This document shows positions 1-6,986 of a stretch of DNA of 64,000 bases, one piece after another (within the stretch, counting starts at the first letter, position 1; each line of letters begins with the position of its first letter). A model generated the notes under the pieces. The model had not been told where the DNA came from. It did not search any database and was given only the letters and a program-made list of their open reading frames with translations. The stretch covers positions 108,916 to 172,915 of the forward strand of contig NZ_VDTC01000006.1 of assembly GCF_007672725.1 (NCBI RefSeq). The letters run 5' to 3'. The DNA is from Corynebacterium aurimucosum ATCC 700975 (GTDB lineage: Bacteria; Actinomycetota; Actinomycetes; Mycobacteriales; Mycobacteriaceae). A program made the position numbers and the translations under genes.

Positions 1-2
1 TC

Positions 3-299
3 TTCGTGCTCATCGCCGCAGTTGGTGCTGCCGCGTCCTTGTTGATGACTGCGGCAGGCATTGCGTGGGATTCTCTCGGGCAGTCTTTGGGAGATGATGA
101 TCTGGTGCATCAGTTCGCAACAAAGGATCAGCTGGTCTTTACCGCCGGTACCCCGCTTGGAATGATTCTTTTCGCGGCACTTTCTTCTCATCCTGGTGTT
201 GCGGCGGTTGCCTTGGCAGCTGCGTTGGTGGTTGCAGCTGTTGCGTCGTCCTTGCCCGTGGCGCGTTCGCCGCGTACTGCAGATATGGCTCAGGCGTAG
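3..299 (+). CDS. C-terminal part of a membrane protein (cut by window edge)
   Basis: The reading frame is open from the left edge, so the start lies outside the window and only about 98 residues are seen. They hold one hydrophobic stretch at the beginning and a second, Ala/Val-rich one near the end, followed by a short charged tail. This is the look of the last two membrane segments of a transporter, possibly of the major facilitator type, but no diagnostic motif is visible, so the family is left open. It is followed by 154 bases of non-coding DNA before the MMPL gene. Confidence 0.6.
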   Translation, partial: FVLIAAVGAAASLLMTAAGIAWDSLGQSLGDDDLVHQFATKDQLVFTAGTPLGMILFAALSSHPGVAAVALAAALVVAAVASSLPVARSPRTADMAQA

Positions 300-453
300 C
301 GGAGATTGCTTAACTCTCGGCCACGTGGTGGTGCTTTGCTGGGGCGCGTGATGTCGTTAGGGCTTCACAGCCCAACTGGTTAAACTGGTGCACATTCGTG
401 TCCACCACCAAAGCTTCCGCGAGCAATAATCGCGCATGTGAAGGGGAATTTCC

Positions 454-2886
454 GTGGCAAAGCTGCTTTACCACCTAGGCCGCTGGTCTTACATCAATCG
501 ATGGAAGGTCATCATCGCCTGGATCTTCATCGTGGCGGCCGCGGGCGGAGCGACCTTGAGCTTGATGAAGCCGATGACCACGGAGTACTCCATCAGCGGC
601 ACGCCCGCTATTGATGCCACCCGCCGTGCGGTGGAGCTCTTCCCAGAGAATGGGAACCCGGCCAATGCGCCGTCGGTCAACCTCGTCTTCAAGGCCCCGG
701 AAGGGCAGAAGCTCAGTGACCCGCAGAATAAGGAAGCGGTCGGGGACGTGGTGCACCACATTGCTGAGGGCTTGGACATCCCGGAGGGCAGCCAGCAGCG
801 CTGGGGTAACCCGCTTGAGGTATCGCCAGCACTTCAGCAGCAGGTCATCGAGCAGTTCACCTCCATGGGTTTGCCGGAGGAGACCGCGCGGGCGGATGCC
901 GACAACCTGGCCATGGTCAATGCCGATGAGACGATTGCCTACACCACCTTCGACTTTGATGCGGAAAGCCCCTATTCGGTGGACCCCGCGGATAAAGACG
1001 TGGTCCATGAGGCCATGGATATCGGCCGCGCGGCGGGGCTGGAAGTAGAGGCCGGCGGCGCGGGCTTCGGTGATGAGATCCAGGTCAATTCGATTTCTGA
1101 GGTCATCGGCCTGGCCGTGGCGTTTATCGTCCTGATTATTACCTTCGGTTCCTTGGCCTCCGCGGGCATGCCACTTATCTCTGCGGTCGTGGGCGTGGGC
1201 CTGGGAGCGATGGGCGTCATGATTGCGACCCACTGGATGGAGCTCAACAACCTCACCCCGGTGCTGGCCGTCATGATTGGCCTGGCCGTGGGCATCGACT
1301 ATGCGCTGTTCATCATGTCGCGCTACCGACAGGAGCGCTCCCGCATGGATGGGCCGGATGCCGCCGGCATGGCCGTTGGCACGGCGGGTTCCTCGGTGGT
1401 CTTTGCCGGCGCGACGGTCTTCATCGCGCTCTTCGCTCTGCTCGTGGCGCGCATTAGCTTCCTCACCGCCATGGGCTTGGCCGCTGCGGGCACGGTCTTC
1501 ATGGCAGTGCTCGTGGCGCTGACCTTGGTGCCCGCGATGCTGGGCCTGCTCGGTGATAAGGCCTTCGCCGGGCGCATCCCCGGCGTGGCCGGCAACCCCA
1601 CGAAGCGCCGCCCGCGCCGCACGAAAGCAACGATGGGCAACCGTTGGGTGCGCACGGTGCAGCGCGCCCCTGGCATCGTCATGGCCTTGGTGGTGCTCGG
1701 CCTCGGAGCTTTGACCGCCCCGGTCCTGCACATGGAGCTGGCCCTGCCAGCGGATACCACCTCCAACCCGGATACCACCCAGCGCAAGGCGGCGGACCTG
1801 CTCTCCGAAGGCTTTGGTCCCGGCATCAACGGCCCCTTCCTGGTGATCGTGGATGGCGCCAATGCCAACCCGGAATCCGCGGCGCTACAGCCCTATATCC
1901 AGGGCCAGGAGGGCGAGGAAGACGAGCAGAAGAAGGCCGCGCTTTCCTCCTTCATCTATTCCGTGCAGCGCCTCAACCAGGTGGGTGGGGTCAAGCACGC
2001 CCAGCTGGTGGGCGTGAGCAAAGACATGAAGTCCGCGCAGATCATGGTCAGCCCCACCACAGCGCCGACGGATGAGGCCACGATTGGCACCGCCTCCGCC
2101 TTGCGCACCGCCAGTGCGGAGCTGGAGGATGCCACCGGCGCCGAGATCGGCATGACGGGCCTGACCGCGGTGCAGCTCGATATCACCGAGCGCCTTGAAG
2201 GGGCGATGGGGCCGTACCTCGCCATCGTGGTGGGCCTGGCCATTATCTTGCTCTTGGCGGTGTTCCGCTCCATCTTGGTCCCGTTGGTCGCGGGCCTGGG
2301 CTTCCTGCTTTCCGTCGGCGGCGCTTTCGGCCTGACCGTGCTTGTGTGGCAGGACGGCCTCACCGGCCTGGTGCCCGCGCCGGGCCCGCTGATTTCCTTC
2401 ATGCCCATCTTCCTCATCGGCGTGACCTTCGGCCTGGCCATGGACTATCAGGTCTTCCTGGTCACCCGCATGCGCGAGCATTTCTCCCGCTTCCCGCAGG
2501 GCAGCGGCGGGCAGTACAGCAAGTACAACGCCAACGACGAGGCCACCATCGCCGGCTTTACCGCCGGTGCCCGCGTGGTCACCGCCGCGGCCATCATCAT
2601 GATTTCCGTCTTCGTGGCGTTTATCAGCCAGCCCCTGCCCTTCATCCAGATTTTCGGCTTCGCGCTGGCGGCGGGCGTGCTTTTCGATGCCTTCTTAGTC
2701 CGCATGTCGCTTGTCCCCGCCACGATGTTCCTCATGGGTCACACCACCTGGTGGATGCCGAAGTGGCTGGACAAGCTGATCCCGCAGCTGGACATCGAGG
2801 GCACCGCACTCGAGGAAGAATGGGAGCGCAAACACGCGGCAGCATCCCGTGAAGCAGAGGATAAGGCAGCGCAGCCCGTAGAATAG
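454..2886 (+). CDS. MMPL family (RND-type) membrane transporter
   Basis: An 810-residue protein of the MMPL branch of the RND superfamily, which in Corynebacteriales exports lipids such as trehalose monocorynomycolate or glycolipids across the inner membrane. It has two repeated halves, each with one membrane helix, an external porter domain and a cluster of five helices. The proton-relay Asp-Tyr pairs in the middle of the helix bundles are present in both halves (GIDYALF, D282-Y283; AMDYQVF, D664-Y665). The GTG start has an AAGGGG ribosome site eight bases upstream. The tgt start lies six bases after the stop, so the two may be co-transcribed. Whether it is the MmpL3-type essential flippase or an accessory MmpL cannot be told from this alone. 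Confidence 0.9.
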   Translation: MAKLLYHLGRWSYINRWKVIIAWIFIVAAAGGATLSLMKPMTTEYSISGTPAIDATRRAVELFPENGNPANAPSVNLVFKAPEGQKLSDPQNKEAVGDVVHHIAEGLDIPEGSQQRWGNPLEVSPALQQQVIEQFTSMGLPEETARADADNLAMVNADETIAYTTFDFDAESPYSVDPADKDVVHEAMDIGRAAGLEVEAGGAGFGDEIQVNSISEVIGLAVAFIVLIITFGSLASAGMPLISAVVGVGLGAMGVMIATHWMELNNLTPVLAVMIGLAVGIDYALFIMSRYRQERSRMDGPDAAGMAVGTAGSSVVFAGATVFIALFALLVARISFLTAMGLAAAGTVFMAVLVALTLVPAMLGLLGDKAFAGRIPGVAGNPTKRRPRRTKATMGNRWVRTVQRAPGIVMALVVLGLGALTAPVLHMELALPADTTSNPDTTQRKAADLLSEGFGPGINGPFLVIVDGANANPESAALQPYIQGQEGEEDEQKKAALSSFIYSVQRLNQVGGVKHAQLVGVSKDMKSAQIMVSPTTAPTDEATIGTASALRTASAELEDATGAEIGMTGLTAVQLDITERLEGAMGPYLAIVVGLAIILLLAVFRSILVPLVAGLGFLLSVGGAFGLTVLVWQDGLTGLVPAPGPLISFMPIFLIGVTFGLAMDYQVFLVTRMREHFSRFPQGSGGQYSKYNANDEATIAGFTAGARVVTAAAIIMISVFVAFISQPLPFIQIFGFALAAGVLFDAFLVRMSLVPATMFLMGHTTWWMPKWLDKLIPQLDIEGTALEEEWERKHAAASREAEDKAAQPVE

Positions 2887-2892
2887 TTCCCT

Positions 2893-4176
2893 ATGACTCA
2901 CCCTAAGCCGCAGCTTGAGACCGATCTTTCCTTCGACGTGAAGAAGGAGCTGGACTTGAGCGGTCCAGCACAACCGGGAAAGCACGGCCGCACCGGCGTT
3001 ATCCATACCCCGCACGGTGATATCCAAACCCCGGCCTTCATCCCGGTGGCCACCAAGGCCACGGTGAAAACGCTGACCCCGGAACAGATCCGGGCCACCG
3101 GCGCCCAAGCCATCCTGTCCAACGCCTATCACCTTTACCTGCAGCCGGGCCACGACATCGTGGATGAGGCCGGTGGCGTGGCTACCTTCGAGAACTGGCA
3201 CGGGCCGACCTATACCGACTCGGGCGGATTCCAGGTCATGTCCCTGGGCGTGGGGTTCAAGAAGGTCCTGGCCATGGACGTGGCGGAGCTGACGGATTCT
3301 GATATCCGTGCGGCGAAGAAGGAACGCATGGCACAAGTGGATGAGGACGGTGTGGACTTTAAGTCCGTCATCGACGGCTCCTCCCACCGCTTTACCCCGG
3401 AGGTCTCCATGCAGATTCAGCATGGCCTGGGCGCGGACATCATGTTTGCCTTCGATGAGCTCACCACCCTGGTGGATACCCGCACGTACCAGGAGGAATC
3501 CGTGGAGCGCACGCGCCGCTGGGCGCAGCGCTGCCTGGATGAGCACGACCGCTTGACGCTTGCTCGCGGTCCGCAGAAGCCGCGCCAGTCCCTGTGGGGC
3601 GTGGTGCAGGGCGCGCAATACGAGGACCTGCGACGCCAGGCCGCGCGCGGGCTGGTGGAGCTTTCCGATCGCGCCGAGGCGAATGGCCGTCGCGGCTTCG
3701 GAGGCTTCGGCATCGGTGGCGCGTTGGAGAAGGAGAATCTGGGAACGATTGTGGGCTGGGTGTGCGATGAGCTGCCCGTCGATAAGCCCCGGCACCTGCT
3801 GGGCATTTCCGAGCCGGATGACTTGTTCACCGCGGTGGAGGCGGGTGCGGATACCTTCGACTGCGTGGCGCCGACCCGCCTGGCGCGCCGCGGTGGCGTC
3901 TACACCCTCGATGGACGCCTCAACCTCACTAATGCGCGTTTCAAGCGCGACTTTGCTGGCGTGGACGAGGAATTCGGCGGTTACGTCTCGGAGAACTATT
4001 CCCGTGCCTACATCCACCACCTGCTCAAGGCCAAGGAATTCCTAGCGGGCACGCTGTGCACCATCCACAACCTGGAGTTCATGATCCGCTTGGTGGATAA
4101 CATCCGGGCGTCGATCGACGGCGGCTATTACGAGGCCTACCGCGATGAATTCCTGGGGCGCTATTACGCCAAGTGA
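2893..4176 (+). CDS. tgt: tRNA-guanine transglycosylase, zinc-cysteine-less variant
   Basis: A 427-residue TGT, which exchanges guanine-34 in GUN-anticodon tRNAs for a 7-deazaguanine base. The catalytic acid lies in DSGGFQ (D109) and the nucleophile in DTFDCVAPTR (D323). Unlike characterised bacterial enzymes, the three zinc cysteines (usually C-x-C-x-x-C) are replaced by F361, G363 and S366, while the fourth ligand, His392 in CTIHN, remains. The base-pocket motifs also differ: FDEL where preQ1 enzymes have FDEC, and FGIGG where they have LAVGE. I infer a changed base preference, for example queuine instead of preQ1, which would fit the nearby YhhQ transporter. The last 13 bases overlap the convergent lipoprotein gene. 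Confidence 0.92.
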   Translation: MTHPKPQLETDLSFDVKKELDLSGPAQPGKHGRTGVIHTPHGDIQTPAFIPVATKATVKTLTPEQIRATGAQAILSNAYHLYLQPGHDIVDEAGGVATFENWHGPTYTDSGGFQVMSLGVGFKKVLAMDVAELTDSDIRAAKKERMAQVDEDGVDFKSVIDGSSHRFTPEVSMQIQHGLGADIMFAFDELTTLVDTRTYQEESVERTRRWAQRCLDEHDRLTLARGPQKPRQSLWGVVQGAQYEDLRRQAARGLVELSDRAEANGRRGFGGFGIGGALEKENLGTIVGWVCDELPVDKPRHLLGISEPDDLFTAVEAGADTFDCVAPTRLARRGGVYTLDGRLNLTNARFKRDFAGVDEEFGGYVSENYSRAYIHHLLKAKEFLAGTLCTIHNLEFMIRLVDNIRASIDGGYYEAYRDEFLGRYYAK

Positions 4177-4904
4177 CCGGTGACGATGACGTTGTACTCC
4201 AAGTCAGTAGCGCCGTCGACAGCGCAGGCAATGAGTACGATGCGCCCGGGAACCTCGGTATTCATCAGGTCCGCGTCGCTTCCTAGCTGTTCCTTGCCCA
4301 CCAGGAAAGCGTTATCGACAATCCACTCGCGGCCCGCACCACCCTCAGAGGTCATGCGGATGTGGGAGCCGTTGAGGACGGGCGTCGCAAAGCGCTGTAC
4401 CTGCGCCCCGTCGAGGCCCTCCACGGTGGTGGGGTTGCTCAGATCGACGTTGGCGGTGACCACCTCGGAGAAGGGGTTGAACACCAGTTTCTGCTGGCCC
4501 CAGGCATGGCCCAAGACGTAGGTGGTGCCCTGTTCTGCCGTGGCGGGTGACTCACCCCAGTCTTGTACCCAGCGCACCATGGTCTCCTGTGGCCCAGCGG
4601 GGTTGAGGGGCAGGACGAAGGGCATCGAGTCATAGGTCGCGCCCGTGATGGTGGCCGGGCCTTCCATCTCAAACGTACCGGTCAGTGCGGGTGACGGGCC
4701 TTGGTTGAGCGGCGGCGGGGTAGGGGTGGTGCTGGGCGCTGCGCTTGGCGACGCCTCACTGCTCACCGTCGTGGTTTCCGGTGCCGCGTGGCTCGTCGTT
4801 GCGGACGACGTGGTGACTTCCTCTGTACCCGAGCACGCCACAAGGTTGAAGGCTGTAGCCAGGCCAAGGATGGGGAGGAGGGGAGTTCGTAGATGCTTAT
4901 GCAT
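4164..4904 (-). CDS. Sortase-like (class E/F fold) lipoprotein
   Basis: A 246-residue precursor with a lipoprotein signal: basic start, hydrophobic run and lipobox LVAC with Cys24. A Ser/Thr/Pro-rich linker follows to about residue 70. The rest resembles class E/F sortases: a RWV segment where sortases have GWY, a catalytic-type His in VLGHAWG (H133) and a Cys in LIAC (C227). The Arg that normally follows the Cys by about eight residues is not visible (the stretch reads DLEYNVIV). Sortases cut sorting signals and make isopeptide or transpeptide links at the cell surface; here the chemistry may be lost or altered. The ATG lies inside the end of the upstream small gene, so translation is probably coupled. 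Confidence 0.6.
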   Translation of the reverse strand: MHKHLRTPLLPILGLATAFNLVACSGTEEVTTSSATTSHAAPETTTVSSEASPSAAPSTTPTPPPLNQGPSPALTGTFEMEGPATITGATYDSMPFVLPLNPAGPQETMVRWVQDWGESPATAEQGTTYVLGHAWGQQKLVFNPFSEVVTANVDLSNPTTVEGLDGAQVQRFATPVLNGSHIRMTSEGGAGREWIVDNAFLVGKEQLGSDADLMNTEVPGRIVLIACAVDGATDLEYNVIVTGHLA

Positions 4905-5061
4905 CGTCGATGTCCTTTAATACCTCATCAAGATTAAACCGCTCGCCAGAATCCTCTGCCATTGCTGTGCGCAGTTCCTGAAGGTCGTAGTAGTCTTCGA
5001 CCCGTTCCAAAAGTGCTGCACGGGCTGAAGCAGATTTCGGACGGCCTTCACATGCAGCCAT
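4897..5061 (-). CDS. 54-residue acidic protein, antitoxin-like
   Basis: A short reading frame with an ATG preceded by GGAG at a spacing of six and an in-frame stop directly before the start. It ends inside the start region of the sortase-like gene (the TAA overlaps that gene's ATG), so the pair looks like an operon. The N-terminus is basic (CEGRPKSASARAALLERV) and the C-terminus acidic (NLDEVLKDIDD). The tail resembles the C-terminal region of RelB/Phd-type antitoxins, but no toxin gene follows, and the protein could equally be an unrelated regulator. The function is unknown. Support for its being real comes from the ribosome site and the tight overlap. Confidence 0.5.
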   Translation of the reverse strand: MAACEGRPKSASARAALLERVEDYYDLQELRTAMAEDSGERFNLDEVLKDIDDA

Positions 5062-5128
5062 TTATTCTCCTTTGCTCTTGTGAATGCATCGTATTACGCA
5101 AGTTGGGTGAAGGGAAGAGAGAAATAGA

Positions 5129-5157
5129 CCCCCTCAGCACAGTGCGTGCCAAGGGGG
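5129..5157 (-). terminator. Stem-loop downstream of yhhQ
   Basis: Arms CCCCCT (5129-5134) and AGGGGG (5152-5157), with an inner GCAC/GTGC pairing. On the minus strand it is followed by TCTATTTCTCTC. Its place 20 bases after the yhhQ stop fits an intrinsic terminator of that gene, ahead of the small 54-residue gene. Confidence 0.55.
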
Positions 5158-5176
5158 AATTCGGGACGGGTTGCTG

Positions 5177-5911
5177 CTACTTAGACGGCGCTGCCGTAGA
5201 GGTTTCGGCCTCGGCGATAGGTGCGTAATCCTCGCGGCGCTTAACCCAGGAGATAACCAGCGTGGTCAGCGGAAGCATGATGACCTCGCAGGCGGTCTTC
5301 CAGAGGAAGCCCACGATGACGTAGTTCAGGAAGCCACTGAAGGAATCGATGCCGATGACGGGTGCTGCGATGGCGCAGAACAGCAGAGTATCGCCGAATT
5401 CGCCGACGACGGTGGAAGCAACAAGGCGGCCAATGAGACCCTTTTCGCCGGTGCGGGCCTTCATCTTCACCAAGGTGAAGGAATTGAGCAGCTGGCCCAC
5501 GAGGTATCCGGCTAGGGAGGCGGCGAGAATCTGCGGCACGAGGCCGAGAGTTGCTTCGAAAGCTTCTTGGCCTTCGTAGAAGTCCGCGGCGGGCAGCCAG
5601 ATTGCAATGTAGAAGGAGACTGCGGCCAAAAGCGCCATGGCAAAACCGATGTAGACGGCGCGGCGAGTGGACTTGAAGCCGTAGCACTCAGAGAGGACAT
5701 CGCCCACGATGTAGGCGAGGGGGAAGAGGAAGAAGGCACCATCGGTGATGAGTGGGCCGAGTTGGACGCCCTTCGTGGCGTTGATGTTCGAGATGAGGAA
5801 GGTAACGACGAACACCGAGACCAGCCACGGGTACAAAGTGGAATGTACCGGGATGAATCGGATGCTCTCGCCACCGTTTGTGGTGGTTGCGGTTGCCGAT
5901 TGAGTTGTCAT
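5177..5911 (-). CDS. yhhQ: Queuosine precursor transporter, YhhQ/ECF-like
   Basis: A 244-residue inner-membrane protein of the YhhQ (COG1738) family, which imports queuosine precursors such as preQ0, preQ1 or queuine. Six or seven hydrophobic segments are visible. Family-typical stretches include FLISNI near the start, a loop with DVLSECYGFK, and the later LLNSFTLVKMKARTG and GEFGDTLLF region. An open frame extends 20 residues further upstream, but the ATG at 5911 gives the usual length and a hydrophilic N-terminus. tgt, the enzyme that would use the imported base, is 1 kb away, which supports a salvage route. Confidence 0.85.
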   Translation of the reverse strand: MTTQSATATTTNGGESIRFIPVHSTLYPWLVSVFVVTFLISNINATKGVQLGPLITDGAFFLFPLAYIVGDVLSECYGFKSTRRAVYIGFAMALLAAVSFYIAIWLPAADFYEGQEAFEATLGLVPQILAASLAGYLVGQLLNSFTLVKMKARTGEKGLIGRLVASTVVGEFGDTLLFCAIAAPVIGIDSFSGFLNYVIVGFLWKTACEVIMLPLTTLVISWVKRREDYAPIAEAETSTAAPSK

Positions 5912-6350
5912 GGCACAGCATTTTTCCACGAAACTAGGGGAACTAGAAATAGGGAGTTTCATTCGGTTCACGCGGGGAGCACTCCCTTGCCCGGCGGTTC
6001 CTTGGGAAAAGGCAGCGGAACAGGTTGTTTCATTGCCGTGGTTCCAGCGCTTCGCCCATCAAAATCTGCAAACTGGGCAGAAAAAATGCACGTAGTATGG
6101 CATTCTTTTGCTTGCAGTGTTTTCGTGTTCCCTGAACGTTTCCTGTCTATTGTGCCGCGGTGCGCGCTCGAAGAGATTCGGGGCGTTCGAAGTCCGAGGC
6201 TCGTGACGGGCATGTCGTGTCAGGGGGTGCGACTACCTTGGTTTCTAGTCCTTAGAGCTTTCCGGCTGATCTTCTACCTTCTGCGTCGCTAGATGGGGGA
6301 GGCACCAGGTTTGCCGGTGGCCCAACTTCGTACAAGGGAAGGTCATCGAT
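5912..6350. other. Intergenic region between divergent yhhQ and the GTPase/tubulin-like locus
   Basis: These 439 bases hold no gene that I can support. The region must contain the promoters of yhhQ (minus) and of the nine-gene plus-strand locus. On the minus strand, about 100-130 bases before yhhQ, GGAAC and GTTCC can pair around a 19-base loop, but no known preQ1 riboswitch pattern is recognisable. A ribosome site AAGGGAAGG lies just before the ATG at 6351. Confidence 0.5.
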
Positions 6351-6986
6351 ATGACGTTTGGTTCCCCAGGCTCCTCACCACAGTTTGGCGGGCGCCCGCC
6401 CCAAGGTGCTAGCCAGCCAGGTGCAGGATCCGCGCCTAGTTCTGGCTCCGGGTTTGGATCGCCCACTGGGGCTGGGGGCTTCGGCGGTTTTGGCGCCCCG
6501 AATCCTTCCCAGAATCCTGCGCAGAAGCCCTCTCCGGGTTTTAACTCCGGTTCGAGCGCGGGCGGCTCCTTTGGCGCGCCGGGCTCGCCGGATGGTTTCG
6601 GTGATTCCTCGCCCGCGCCGGATTACCGCCGTCAGGTGGCAACACCGACGAGCCCAACGAAGGGGCCGTGGCCGATGCTCATTGCCGCTGGCGTATCCGC
6701 GGTCATCGCGCTGATCCTGTTGATTCTTGCGCCGCTGCTTGCCGCTCCGACGGAGGGCCTTTTCTTTGGCCTGGCAATCGGGGGATGGCTCTTGGCTGGA
6801 ATCGTGTCCTTCATCCTCTTGGGCTTGTACACGCTGAAGAACACGCAGCGTCAGGCTGAGACCTTTTATATTGAGGATACGACGCAAACCTTGCTCTACC
6901 GCGTCATTATGGGTGGAAGCTTTGTCCTTGTCATTGTCGCTGCGGTGGAAATCGCCTTCTACGTAGGAAAGGCGGTTGGCGCCTAA
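6351..6986 (+). CDS. Gly/Pro/Ser-rich membrane protein, first gene of the GTPase/tubulin-like locus
   Basis: A 211-residue protein with a low-complexity Gly/Pro/Ser/Phe N-terminal half (1-95), ending in the motif SPAPDYRRQ. Three membrane helices follow (about 107-127, 137-158 and 186-207), with a hydrophilic stretch (TLKNTQRQAETFYIEDTTQ) before the last. No known family is recognised. The stop shares a base with the start of the next gene. The opening MTFGSP and the APDYR motif recur in the last gene of the locus at 22591, which suggests that the two membrane proteins are related parts of one complex. Confidence 0.8.
   Translation: MTFGSPGSSPQFGGRPPQGASQPGAGSAPSSGSGFGSPTGAGGFGGFGAPNPSQNPAQKPSPGFNSGSSAGGSFGAPGSPDGFGDSSPAPDYRRQVATPTSPTKGPWPMLIAAGVSAVIALILLILAPLLAAPTEGLFFGLAIGGWLLAGIVSFILLGLYTLKNTQRQAETFYIEDTTQTLLYRVIMGGSFVLVIVAAVEIAFYVGKAVGA

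Noticed and set aside
5912..6090. Possible preQ1 riboswitch before yhhQ
   Set aside because: A GGAAC/GTTCC hairpin exists, but the conserved loop and A-rich tail of known preQ1 classes could not be found.
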